Shown: in pieces, positions 50,991 through 59,027 of the stretch
Layout: each line of letters begins with the position of its first letter
Position numbering within the stretch: position 1 is the first letter of the stretch
Assembly (NCBI GenBank): GCA_000230935.2
Contig: AGIQ01000010.1
Span: 60,238-124,237 of the forward strand
From: Mycolicibacterium rhodesiae JS60
Lineage (GTDB): Bacteria; Actinomycetota; Actinomycetes; Mycobacteriales; Mycobacteriaceae
Direction of reading: 5' to 3'
Length of the DNA stretch: 64,000 nucleotides
The notes under the pieces: generated by a model
Seen by the model: only the letters and a program-made list of their open reading frames with translations
The model's database searches: none
What the model was told of the DNA's origin: nothing
Position numbers and translations under genes: made by a program

Positions 50991-53036
50991 TCAGCTCAGT
51001 GCTGGTTCGGTGACCACAACCGCACCCAGCATTTCCCACAGCAGGGTCAACGCACGGCGCTCGATGATGATCGTTTCGTCGTCTTCGGTGTCCGGCGATG
51101 CGTCGTAGCCGGGCACCGGGGGAGGGCCGGTGGCCAGGACTGACTGCAGGTAGGCCGCGTGCACGGCGAGTGCGCGGTCGCGGCTGGGGCCGCGCAGGTA
51201 GGCCTCGTCGGCGGTCTGCGCGAGCAGCACGTGATCTTGTACGTCATGGCCGTTGTCGAGCCACTGCTGCCAGGCGTTGCGTTCTCTGCGGTAGCGCTCG
51301 ATGCGGTCTTGGCGGGTGTCGTGGAGTCGGTGCTGGGTGGCGATGGCGTCGAGGGTGGTGTCACCGGGTCCGACGGTGCCGCGGCCGGTGACGGCGATCA
51401 GGCCGGTGATTTGCAGGTCGAGGATCATGGCGTCGCCGGTGCTGCGGGTGACCGCGGCCGCGGCGTAGATGTCGGTGCGTCCGGTGAGGCCGTGGTGGAC
51501 CACGAGGTCGTGGATGCGTTGCAGCCGCCAACCCAGAATCTGCCAGGCGTCGTGCACGGGTTCGATGCGGATCCGCTCGGCCGCGCCGATGTCGACTGTG
51601 TCGGCTCCTTGGTTGGTCAGGGCGTAGGCGTCGGCGTCGCGACCGACGGCGCGGCGGGTCAGAATCAGGGGGGCACCCACACGGTCGCGCATGTCGCGCA
51701 GCACTTTCCACACCGCGTCGGCGGTCATCAGCCCTGCCGCCAGCGACAGGCTGCGTCCCCCCACGGCCACCACCCAGACGCCGTTGACTTGCTGGCCTGA
51801 TTTCATTGCCAGGTAGGCCAGGGCCTGCAGCACCACCTTGACCGTCCATCGTTGTCGTCGACCTTGGTATTCGGTGTCTGCCCAGCGGAACGCGTAGGCC
51901 AGCCACCTCCGCAGTTCCACGGGTCCGCGTGTGGCTGGATTGGACCCCTTTTCTGTTGCCCCCCCCGGTGAGTTCTTCTGTACCTTGTGCTGACGGTGTC
52001 GGTGGATGAGCACCATTTCGTAGTAGTGGTGCATTGCTTTGCTGAAGTCCCTGCTCAGGGCTTTGTCGGCGCGGTTGGCGTAGCGGTTGAACGCGACGCC
52101 GAGACCGTGGTGCCAGGGGCCGGCTGGGGCGATGAGTGCGCGCAGATCGCTGAGGGTGTAGCCGCGGATCACGGCGTGGTAGATCACCGACATCCGGGCT
52201 TCGGAGTGGGTGGGCCAGGTGCGTCCAGCCGATCCGGTGGGGTCGCCGTGGGTGGCGTAGTGCAGCACTGGTGCCGGGATGGGGGCGCGGCTGCTGTGGG
52301 CGGGCGCTAGGCGCAGGTCCTCGCCGTCGCCGGTGGTGAACTGTGTCAGGGCCGGGCAGCTGTCGGGGGCTGTGGTGTTGTTGTCGGTGGGTCCTGGGGC
52401 CGGGGTGGATGGCCGTTTGAGGATGCCGAGGTGGGCGTAGAGGGTGGGGAGGAAGTCTGGGGTGGAGCCGTCGGCGATGGTGTTGAGGGCATCGCTGAGG
52501 CTGCCGAGGAGCTGGCGGTGGCCGCCCTGCTTGTCGAGGGTGCCGGGCAGGCTCAGGCATCCGGTGGCAATGTTGCCGTTGGGTGAGGTGTCCAGGGTCG
52601 GCAGATGTGCGGCCAGGACCGCTACCAGGTGTGTGATCTCGGTGTGGGTGGCGCTGGTGGCCGGCGCCAGCGGGCAGATGATGTGCATGCCGCCGTTGGT
52701 GGAGCGGTCGATGATCAGGCGGCCGCCGGCGGCTGTGAGCCAGTGGCGGGCGATGTCGACGTCACGCTGCACAGCGCCGGGCCCGCCGCGTGTGGAGTCG
52801 AAGTCCAACGCCAGGATGCGGGTGGTCGCGGCGTGTTCTGTGTAGAGGTAGACCGCTGCGGGTCGGCCCGGCAGTTTGCGGGTCAGCTGGCGGCTGGTGC
52901 TGAACTTGCCGGTCTTCGGGTTGTACAGGCGCATCGTGGTGCGCCCGGGGGCGCTCAGCAGCGGTGCCAGTGCAGCCCACACCTGGTCGGGAGTGGGTGA
53001 AGGTGGCACGTGGTGTGCCACGGCTACACCGCCCAC
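50991..53036 (-). CDS. Primase-polymerase-like plasmid replication protein
   Basis: 681 residues from GTG 53036 (GTG 53021 also possible). Residues ~35-200 match an archaeo-eukaryotic primase fold: ILALDFDST with Asp78 and Asp80, and RSTNGGMHIICPL with His118, the metal and nucleotide-binding motifs of prim-pol proteins. The C-terminal half has winged-helix-like segments (~390-530: AFRWADTEYQGRRQRWTVKV, ADAVWKVLRDMRDRVGAPLI). AEP-type Rep proteins start replication on several actinobacterial plasmids. It converges with the parAB-like pair, with an 18-bp gap. No other replication gene is visible in the window. Confidence 0.7.
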   Translation of the reverse strand: MGGVAVAHHVPPSPTPDQVWAALAPLLSAPGRTTMRLYNPKTGKFSTSRQLTRKLPGRPAAVYLYTEHAATTRILALDFDSTRGGPGAVQRDVDIARHWLTAAGGRLIIDRSTNGGMHIICPLAPATSATHTEITHLVAVLAAHLPTLDTSPNGNIATGCLSLPGTLDKQGGHRQLLGSLSDALNTIADGSTPDFLPTLYAHLGILKRPSTPAPGPTDNNTTAPDSCPALTQFTTGDGEDLRLAPAHSSRAPIPAPVLHYATHGDPTGSAGRTWPTHSEARMSVIYHAVIRGYTLSDLRALIAPAGPWHHGLGVAFNRYANRADKALSRDFSKAMHHYYEMVLIHRHRQHKVQKNSPGGATEKGSNPATRGPVELRRWLAYAFRWADTEYQGRRQRWTVKVVLQALAYLAMKSGQQVNGVWVVAVGGRSLSLAAGLMTADAVWKVLRDMRDRVGAPLILTRRAVGRDADAYALTNQGADTVDIGAAERIRIEPVHDAWQILGWRLQRIHDLVVHHGLTGRTDIYAAAAVTRSTGDAMILDLQITGLIAVTGRGTVGPGDTTLDAIATQHRLHDTRQDRIERYRRERNAWQQWLDNGHDVQDHVLLAQTADEAYLRGPSRDRALAVHAAYLQSVLATGPPPVPGYDASPDTEDDETIIIERRALTLLWEMLGAVVVTEPALS

Positions 53037-53124
53037 CTGGGGGTCGGTGTGTACGGCACCCCAATCGTCGGGGTGCGCGAAAGGTCACGGTTTCTGCACA
53101 GACTCCGCGCCAATTCTGGAAAGA

Positions 53125-53257
53125 ACCGCGGGTATGCGCTACCGTGAGACGAGTCCGTCAAGACAAGTCCCTTCGGGGAAACGGGTGCGGACCCGGATTC
53201 GAAGCGGCTAACTTCGAATCGAAACCCGAACGAGGCCCCCTAGCGGGGCCTTTGTTC
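53125..53257 (+). ncRNA. Structured RNA candidate upstream of rep
   Basis: A TACCGT hexamer (TANNNT, ~53140) could be the -10 box. Downstream are a TCCCTTCGGGGA hairpin (~53168-53179), a perfect 9-bp stem GATTCGAAG / CTTCGAATC (53196-53204, 53212-53220, loop CGGCTAA), and a terminator hairpin. No open frame fits. Its position, divergent from rep and with a terminator of its own, suits a small control RNA of replication, but no target complementarity was tested. Confidence 0.4.
53233..53257 (+). terminator. Rho-independent terminator
   Basis: AGGCCCC (53233-53239), loop CTAGC, GGGGCCT (53245-53251), then TTTGTTC. A GC-rich perfect 7-bp stem with a short T-rich tail on the plus strand only. 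Confidence 0.7.
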
Positions 53258-53345
53258 ATGTCGGGGTGGAAATCCGCACGCCAGCTATGTATTTGTCATA
53301 TCTGCCCCCAAGAGTTGTCCTGCACGGCGACGGGGGGCTGGGGTG

Positions 53346-53843
53346 TCAGATCGCCAACGGCAGCTCCTCACCGCGCCCCGGCGCACCGGTGGGCAGGCCC
53401 GCGAGGTGGTTCAACTCCTCGAGGTCGAACCCGTATAGGTCGGTCATCAGATCGGGCATGCCGACGTGCTCGCACAGCACATCGCCGAGGTAGCGGCCCA
53501 TGGAGATGCCCAGCATCGCGGCACGGGTTCTGACCACGTTGTAGACCTCACGCGGGGCGATGGCCTTGACGAAGCTGGGGGCCCGCAGCGCTTCGACGTA
53601 GGAAGCGCGTCCCAGATCCGGGGCCGCCGGGGGCAGCATGCCCAGATCCAGGCCGTGCAGTTCGCGGACGAGATGGTCGAGGCCGACGTGCGTCGACACC
53701 ACGTCTCCGGCGTACTGCGCCACCGCAATGTTCAGCAGTGCGGCGCGTTCCCGGACCAGGGCGCAAACGGTCGGGTGTGGTCGGGCCATGATCTGGGCCC
53801 GATCACCCTTGTAGGTGCTGCGATGGCGACGGTGCATCTCCAT
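53346..53843 (-). CDS. Protein with internally duplicated helical domain
   Basis: 165 residues from ATG 53843. Two related halves: ALVRERAALLNIAVAQYAGD, VVSTHVGLDHLVRELHG (~28-66) and VVRTRAAMLGISMGRYLGDV, LCEHVGMPDLMTDLYG (~104-142). Each resembles a short CopG-like helix pair (R-x-x-A-x-x-L-x-I-x-x-x-x-Y). Such tandem units on plasmids are often DNA-binding regulators. Divergent from the ESX substrate genes, so it may control them. Confidence 0.55.
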   Translation of the reverse strand: MEMHRRHRSTYKGDRAQIMARPHPTVCALVRERAALLNIAVAQYAGDVVSTHVGLDHLVRELHGLDLGMLPPAAPDLGRASYVEALRAPSFVKAIAPREVYNVVRTRAAMLGISMGRYLGDVLCEHVGMPDLMTDLYGFDLEELNHLAGLPTGAPGRGEELPLAI

Positions 53844-53861
53844 AACAGGTGACCCTTTCAC

Positions 53862-54002
53862 CTCGGAACCGATTTACCCTGTAAGTGGGTCCGGCGTGTC
53901 TTGCTCATTCCCCTTGCGCGCAATGAGACGTACAGTACACAATGGAGCAGTTCGTGAACATGTTAGGCACATTCGGCGGGCACGAGAGAGGCACACACTG
54001 TT
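53862..54002. promoter_or_regulatory. Divergent promoter region of the ESX locus
   Basis: The gap contains the palindrome TTGCGCGCAA (53914-53923) and TACAGT (53931-53936), which fits a -10 hexamer for the plus-strand ESX genes; a GAGAGAGG box precedes the ATG at 54003. A GTACAGTAC palindrome overlaps the hexamer and could be an operator. Confidence 0.35.
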
Positions 54003-54320
54003 ATGAGCGCTGATCAGATCAGTCTGGACCCCGAGGCCGCGGCGGCCCTGGCCGACCGCTGGGACACCTACGCCGACGAGTTGGCGCAATACCTGGCGTC
54101 GACACAGCCCGACATCGAGCAGTTGAACAACCAGTTGGGGCCGATCTATTCGGCGTTCATCCAGGCCAAGTCCCTGGAAACGACCGAACGCGGTCTGAGC
54201 TATGAGCGCGTCATTGCCTGGGCGCGGGCGCACGCACAGAAATTGCGCAATCATCGGACGGGATTCGAGGTCGCTGACGACGACACCGCCCGCGCCATCG
54301 ACGCCGCGGTGCAGATCTGA
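54003..54320 (+). CDS. EspC-like (DUF2580) ESX secretion substrate
   Basis: 105 residues, all helical, no signal peptide. A helix-turn-helix hairpin (ISLDPEAAAALADRWDTYAD, EQLNNQLGPIYSAFIQAKSL) like WXG100/EspC proteins, with the turn near DIEQLNNQLG in place of WxG. Secreted by type VII systems as a dimer with a partner, most likely the product of the following gene. First gene of the ESX run. Confidence 0.6.
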   Translation: MSADQISLDPEAAAALADRWDTYADELAQYLASTQPDIEQLNNQLGPIYSAFIQAKSLETTERGLSYERVIAWARAHAQKLRNHRTGFEVADDDTARAIDAAVQI

Positions 54321-54373
54321 CCTCACGGGCGTGAGGGGCCGTCGGGCTGGGTTGAGCCGGGAAGGGGGTTGGC

Positions 54374-56137
54374 GTGGTTAATATTTCGTTCGAGCCGCCG
54401 GCCCTGGTCGCCCATGGTCGCGAGTTGCAGGACGGCGCGGCCGGGCATGCACCCTCCTGCTCGCTGTGCCAGCCGGCAGCCCCCGACCAGGTGTCGACCG
54501 CTGTGGCCGGGTCGTTCACCGCATGGGCCACGGGGCTGGAACTGCTCATCGCGCATTCGATGGCCCAGCGCGCGGCCGGCGGAATGGCCGTGACCACCAC
54601 CGGGGTGGCACTAGACCAGAGCGACGTCGATGCTGCCTCGGTGATCTCCAGCTATGGACAGGCCCAGCCGTCCTCGTCGGTGCCTGTCTTGCCCACCGTG
54701 CCTGGCCAGATGCCGTCGTTGCCTGGCGCCCCGGCAGTTCCGGCCGCGCCCGCACCGATGGCGGCTGAAACCTGGTCGGCGTTCATCCACGGCGGGCCGG
54801 GATCGGAGCCGCTGCGCACGCTGGCGAGTCAGTTCCGCACGCTGGCAACGGAGTTGGACACGCAGTCCGGTGACACCAAGCGGGCGGCCCAAGGGGTCGA
54901 CGCGAACTGGAACGCAGGCAACCAGCCCGCAGGCCGCAACATCTCCGAGCACGCCTCGTGGTTGGCCGAGGCCGCGAACTATGCCCGAACTTTGGCCTCC
55001 TCCGCGGAGTCGGCGGCCAGCACCGTCGACAACGCCCGCACCGCCACCCCGACACCGGAGACGTTCAAGACATTGCGCGACGAGTACCGCACCGCGCTGC
55101 AGAAGTTCAACGCCAGCGCCGGCGTGATCAATGAACCGTTGGTGGTGGCCCAGACCAACATCTCCACCGCGCAGGCTGAGGCCGTGACGGCACAGACCAC
55201 CTATGCGGCGGCCGCCAACACCGACACGGTGACCGTGCCGCCGCCACCGTCGGTGCCCCCGCCGATCGTGGGGGGCACACCCGGCACCGCCAATCCTGAG
55301 CACAACGAGTCGACCACCGAGGCTGACAAAAAGAAGGACAAGCCCGAGCCCACCACCGAGGAGGTCGAGGACGGACCCGGGGCTGGCAATCCGGGCGCCG
55401 AGGGTGATCCGCAAACCAACCACGCGCCCGATCCGACAGCACAGCAGACGGGCGACATCGCGGCCGCCGAGCAAGGGGATCTTCCCAGTGAGCCGACGGC
55501 CGCTGATCCTGCGCTGACTCCGGCTACCGATGCGACCGCCAACACCGCGGGCACTGTCCTGGGCTCGATTCTGGGTGCAGTGAGCCAATCGGCGGGCGGC
55601 GGTTCGCCGATGATGCCCGGTGGGGGAGCTTCTCCGCTGTCGGCGCTGTCGGGGATGCCCAGTCTGGGTGGCCTGCCCAGCACCGGCGGTGAGGGCTTGC
55701 CGTCCCCGGAGGACACGGGCTTCGATGACGTGAGCCCAAGCGAGCTGGGCACCACCCCGGCCAGCGGCGGCGGCGGCAGCGGCAGCGGGGGCGGTGGCGG
55801 TTTACCTGCTGGTGGCCCGTCGAGTTCGGTGTCGGCGGCCGCACCCGGTGCTGCGATCGCTCCAGCGGCCGGTACTGCGCCGGCGGCGTCGACCCCCGCA
55901 GGCGCCGCGACCGGTAGGCCGATGATGGGTGGCATGTATCCGCCGATGATGGGCGGCATGGGGGGTAACAACACCCCGGAGAGGGACCAAGACCTACACC
56001 CCGATAAGCGGGTCGTGCATCGCGACCAAGCCAACACCGAGCCGGTGTTCGGGGAGTTGGAACAAGTGAGGAAGCGTCCTGGCCGGCGTAAGTCGTCCAC
56101 GACTCAGGAGGAGACCGGTGACTTCTCTGACGGATGA
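54374..56137 (+). CDS. PE/PPE-fusion ESX substrate (EspB-like)
   Basis: 587 residues from GTG 54374 (GAAGGGGG upstream). Residues ~1-95 look like a PE/EspC-type hairpin (ISFEPPALVAHGRELQDGAA, VAGSFTAWATGLELLIAHSM); ~135-285 look like a PPE-type bundle (AETWSAFIHGGPGSEPLRTL, GRNISEHASWLAEAANYART). Then come Pro/acidic and Gly-rich disordered parts and a conserved tail (GRPMMGGMYPPMMGGMGG, LHPDKRVVHRDQANTEPVFG). Both halves in one chain recall EspB of ESX-1. A CSLC motif near residue 30 is unusual. The stop codon overlaps the end of the TnpB element that follows. Confidence 0.65.
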   Translation: MVNISFEPPALVAHGRELQDGAAGHAPSCSLCQPAAPDQVSTAVAGSFTAWATGLELLIAHSMAQRAAGGMAVTTTGVALDQSDVDAASVISSYGQAQPSSSVPVLPTVPGQMPSLPGAPAVPAAPAPMAAETWSAFIHGGPGSEPLRTLASQFRTLATELDTQSGDTKRAAQGVDANWNAGNQPAGRNISEHASWLAEAANYARTLASSAESAASTVDNARTATPTPETFKTLRDEYRTALQKFNASAGVINEPLVVAQTNISTAQAEAVTAQTTYAAAANTDTVTVPPPPSVPPPIVGGTPGTANPEHNESTTEADKKKDKPEPTTEEVEDGPGAGNPGAEGDPQTNHAPDPTAQQTGDIAAAEQGDLPSEPTAADPALTPATDATANTAGTVLGSILGAVSQSAGGGSPMMPGGGASPLSALSGMPSLGGLPSTGGEGLPSPEDTGFDDVSPSELGTTPASGGGGSGSGGGGGLPAGGPSSSVSAAAPGAAIAPAAGTAPAASTPAGAATGRPMMGGMYPPMMGGMGGNNTPERDQDLHPDKRVVHRDQANTEPVFGELEQVRKRPGRRKSSTTQEETGDFSDG

Positions 56138-56150
56138 AGCCGCCAGCTTC
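56136..56150. repeat. Short hairpin at right end of second TnpB element
   Basis: GAAGC (56136-56140), CGCCA, GCTTC (56146-56150), followed by TTTTC. It lies between the upstream stop codon and the 3' end of the second tnpB gene and probably belongs to the element end. It may also end transcription. Confidence 0.4.
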
Positions 56151-56153
56151 TTT

Positions 56154-57344
56154 TCACGCGGCGTGCGCGTGATGGGCCAGTCCAGCCCGCAGGATGTTAC
56201 GTGCGGCGTGTTGGTCGGCTGGCGCGGTGTGACCGCAGCGTTGGCAGACGAACACGGCTTGGGTGACGCGGTTCTCGCGCGCTGCATGCCCACAGGCCTC
56301 GCAGCGGTCGGAGGTGTGCCGGGGGTCGACCTCAATCCATGTGCGTCCAGCGTCTTCCGCTTTGGCGCGCAGTATCGAGACGAACTGGCCCCAGCCAGCG
56401 TCACTGATCGATCGGTTGAGCCCGGTCTTCGCCCGGGCACCATTCGGCAGAAACTGCCCCGGATTGTCCGGGTGAGGTTTCGGCTTCGGCCGGCGCAACA
56501 TGTTGGTGATCTTGAGGTCCTCCACCACGAGCAGGTCATAGCGTGCCACCAGTGCACGCGCTTGTTTGTGGTGAAAGTCTTTGCGCCGGTTGCTGATCTT
56601 GCGGTGCCGCGCCCCAACAGTTTCCCGTTTACGGCGCCGGTTGTTCGAGCCGCGCTTGGCCCTCGCCAGGCGCTGCTGGGCGGTCTCCAACCGGTCGGCC
56701 GCCGCGTGCGCCCACCGAGGATTGGGCACGCTGGTCCCGTCGGACACCGTCGCATACGTCACAATGCCGACATCGACACCGGCTTGGGAGCCGGTGGCCG
56801 GCAGCGGATTCGCAGGCACGTCGTCACAGGAGAGCACGAGCATCCAGCGCCGTCCCTGGCGTTTGATCTGGATCGTCTTGACGCGGCCCTCGACGCGGCG
56901 GTGCACACTGACTTTCACCGTGCCGACGCCCTGCAGATACACCCGGTTCTGCTCGGGGTGCCATCGCGCCCCGTCGCCGTCCTTGGGCCACTCCACCGAA
57001 TCGAACCGCGCCGACCCTTTGAAGCGGGGGTAGCCGGGCGTCTGCCCGGCCTTGACCCGTCGGAAGAACCCGGAGAACGCAGTGTTCAGCCGCCGCAACG
57101 TGGCCTGCTGGCTGGAGAACGACCACACCGCCTGATCCGGGCGAGCACTGCGGATCTCAGTCAGCTGCGCCGACTGATCCCCGTAGTTGATCCGGGACTT
57201 GCTGTGCGACCAAGCATCCCGACGCTCCTGCAGGGCAGCGTTGTACAACTCCCGATGCCCATCCAGACACGCCGTCAATGCCACATGTTGACGGGAGGTC
57301 GGCCGCAGCCGGAACACATACGCCCGCCTCACAACACACCGCAC
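56154..57344 (-). CDS. tnpB: TnpB RNA-guided endonuclease, second element
   Basis: About 396 residues from GTG 57344 (VRCVVRRAYVFRLRPTSRQH); upstream codons in the frame are not TnpB-like. The RuvC residues are present in AGVDVGI, LLVVEDLKITNM and ADQHAARNIL, and the zinc ribbon in CEACGH and CQRCGH. It differs clearly from the TnpB at 37153, so it is a separate family member. Inserted against the direction of the ESX genes, between the PE/PPE fusion and the YbaB-like gene. No tnpA nearby. Confidence 0.88.
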   Translation of the reverse strand: MRCVVRRAYVFRLRPTSRQHVALTACLDGHRELYNAALQERRDAWSHSKSRINYGDQSAQLTEIRSARPDQAVWSFSSQQATLRRLNTAFSGFFRRVKAGQTPGYPRFKGSARFDSVEWPKDGDGARWHPEQNRVYLQGVGTVKVSVHRRVEGRVKTIQIKRQGRRWMLVLSCDDVPANPLPATGSQAGVDVGIVTYATVSDGTSVPNPRWAHAAADRLETAQQRLARAKRGSNNRRRKRETVGARHRKISNRRKDFHHKQARALVARYDLLVVEDLKITNMLRRPKPKPHPDNPGQFLPNGARAKTGLNRSISDAGWGQFVSILRAKAEDAGRTWIEVDPRHTSDRCEACGHAARENRVTQAVFVCQRCGHTAPADQHAARNILRAGLAHHAHAA

Positions 57345-57365
57345 CGAGGAAAGCGAGGGGTCACC

Positions 57366-57473
57366 ATGACCGCACCATATGCAACGAGACCGACAAAGCC
57401 CACCACCGCGCACTGGTCACGTGCTCCGATTCCCCCAACGACTAACGCCACCGTTCCCCTCGGAGCCAACTGA
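57366..57473 (+). CDS. 35-residue protein coupled to the YbaB-like gene
   Basis: ATG 57366 follows GAGGGG at 6-nt spacing. The product is MTAPYATRPTKPTTAHWSRA, then PIPPTTNATVPLGAN, Pro/Thr-rich and without a membrane span. Its TGA overlaps the next ATG (TGATG at 57471-57475), so ribosomes ending here can restart on the YbaB-like gene. It may be a true short protein or only a leader for coupling. Confidence 0.45.
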   Translation: MTAPYATRPTKPTTAHWSRAPIPPTTNATVPLGAN

Positions 57474-57871
57474 TGGCGACAACACCGATTAACCCTGCCG
57501 CCGAGGCGGCGTTGGCACCGCTGAACACGATGCTGGATGCGATCTACGCCTGGGATGAGGAGACCGACGCATTCCTGTCGAGCACCAGCGACGACGAGGA
57601 CATTATCGTCGTCCACGACTCGCGGGGACGGCTGCTTGACCTCGACGTTCGCGAGGGCCTGCAGCAGGAGTTGACGATCGGCGAACTCAACGACCGCATC
57701 AGCGACGCATTGGCGCAGAACGCCCGCAGCGCCGCCGAGGGCCTTGATGCCATCTCACAAAAGCTGTTCGACGAGTGCGCCAAGATCGCTTCACCCGAAC
57801 TGCTCCAGCATCCGGTGGCTAACCAGCTAGCTCAAGCAGTGCACAGCCCGAACACCCTACGGAGGCAATAG
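57473..57871 (+). CDS. YbaB/EbfC-family protein, EspL-like
   Basis: 132 residues. The conserved order of mycobacterial ESX-linked YbaB proteins is visible: NPAAEAALAPLNTMLDAIYA, DIIVVHDSRGRLLDLDVREG, LQQELTIGELNDRISDALAQ. EspL of ESX-1 belongs to this family and stabilises ESX substrates and regulators. Starts in a TGATG overlap with the small gene upstream; the next gene begins 2 bp after its stop. Confidence 0.65.
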   Translation: MATTPINPAAEAALAPLNTMLDAIYAWDEETDAFLSSTSDDEDIIVVHDSRGRLLDLDVREGLQQELTIGELNDRISDALAQNARSAAEGLDAISQKLFDECAKIASPELLQHPVANQLAQAVHSPNTLRRQ

Positions 57872-57873
57872 AA

Positions 57874-58242
57874 ATGCCCGCAGTCACACCATCGGGACAG
57901 TCAGCCGACAACATCCAGCTCGAATCCTTCGCGTTGCGGAAGTCTGACGCCAATACCGCAGCATCTACGGCATCGTTGAGTGCGGTCACTGCTGGAGACG
58001 CCAGCGAAACTGCAGCAGACACCGCTGCCGGGTCCGCTCCCGATCCTGTGAGCGCAGCGATCACTGCAGCTATGAGCACGTGGCCGACCGAGCTGGCAGC
58101 ACTCCAATCCATGGACGCGGCCATCAGCGAGGAGATAACAGCAACGGGCGCAACGTGTGTCAGCACGTTGGAGGCCGAAGACCAGAAGTCCGCCGCCACC
58201 ATCAAAGCGGCCATCCCTGGATCCGCGTTCTATACCGTCTGA
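57874..58242 (+). CDS. WXG100/EspC-like helical ESX protein
   Basis: 122 residues, Ala/Ser/Thr-rich, no signal peptide. Two helices around 25-75 and 80-115 (AAMSTWPTELAALQSMDAAI, TCVSTLEAEDQKSAATIKAA) and an end GSAFYTV. The layout and place in the locus suggest a secreted type VII substrate; no exact family could be named. Confidence 0.5.
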   Translation: MPAVTPSGQSADNIQLESFALRKSDANTAASTASLSAVTAGDASETAADTAAGSAPDPVSAAITAAMSTWPTELAALQSMDAAISEEITATGATCVSTLEAEDQKSAATIKAAIPGSAFYTV

Positions 58243-58316
58243 CCAGCTTTTACGTGCCACGGCGACGGTGATGAGCGGTAGACTCTAGGCATCCAGACGA
58301 TACGCAGGGAGACAAC

Positions 58317-59015
58317 ATGAGCCACCCCATCACAACCGGGCCTGGCACAGGACGCCCACACGACGCCGGCTATCAGCCACCTCCCGAAGGGGCGGGGTAT
58401 CAACCCGCCCCCGAAGGATGGGGCTATCATCCGGTTGCTCCGCAGGGAGCTGCTGCTGGCGGCAATGGTTACCAACCAGCGCCTCGAGCTACCGCCTACC
58501 AGCCTGCAGCTGATCCCGGATACGTTGGCGCCCCTACACCCGGCGCTCGACACGCACTCCGCAAAGGTCTCATTGGCGCTCTCGCAGCAACTGCCCTGAT
58601 TGCAGCAGGCTTAGGGGCTGCTGTGGGCACCATCGCCGCTACGAAAGCGGCCGGGACGAACACCGTTGTGATGCAGCAGGTTCCGCCCTCATCTGGCGAT
58701 GACCATGGTCAAGATGTGGTGTTGTGCACGAAGTACGCGATCGTCAATGCGACCATTCCGAACCCTGACACCAAGGGGATGGACCTCATGCCCGCGGCTG
58801 CCGCACTTGAGATTGCGCTAGCCGAAAATCCTAACGCAAGCGAGCCTGTTCGGCAGGCAGTCCAGGAAGTGGTCGACACTTTCTACTCCGCAATGGCGGG
58901 CTACGGCAAAGTGAGATCTCGGGGACTGGCGGAGATGCCGCCGCGGTACACCGCTGAAGGTGCTGGTCAAGCCTATAGTCGCGCCTGGACAGCCTGCGGC
59001 CTTGACCAGGAGTAG
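58317..59015 (+). CDS. Membrane protein with YQP-repeat N-terminus
   Basis: 232 residues (AGGGAGA before ATG 58317). The first ~75 residues hold repeats of GYQP (AGYQPPPEGAGYQPAPEG, NGYQPAPRATAYQPAA), then a basic stretch and a single span (GLIGALAATALIAAGLGAAV). The ~130 residues outside contain two Cys (VVLCTKYAIVN ... WTACGLDQE), likely a disulphide. Such proline-rich anchored proteins are common in mycobacterial ESX and plasmid loci. Function unknown. Confidence 0.6.
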   Translation: MSHPITTGPGTGRPHDAGYQPPPEGAGYQPAPEGWGYHPVAPQGAAAGGNGYQPAPRATAYQPAADPGYVGAPTPGARHALRKGLIGALAATALIAAGLGAAVGTIAATKAAGTNTVVMQQVPPSSGDDHGQDVVLCTKYAIVNATIPNPDTKGMDLMPAAAALEIALAENPNASEPVRQAVQEVVDTFYSAMAGYGKVRSRGLAEMPPRYTAEGAGQAYSRAWTACGLDQE

Positions 59016-59027
59016 GTGAGGATCCAC

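Noticed and set aside
53140..53220. Possible tRNA-like or hammerhead-ribozyme sequence (GATTCGAAG, CGAGTCCGTC)
   Set aside because: No cloverleaf could be drawn, and the hammerhead core (CUGAUGA with GAAA) is not complete; retained only as a generic structured RNA.
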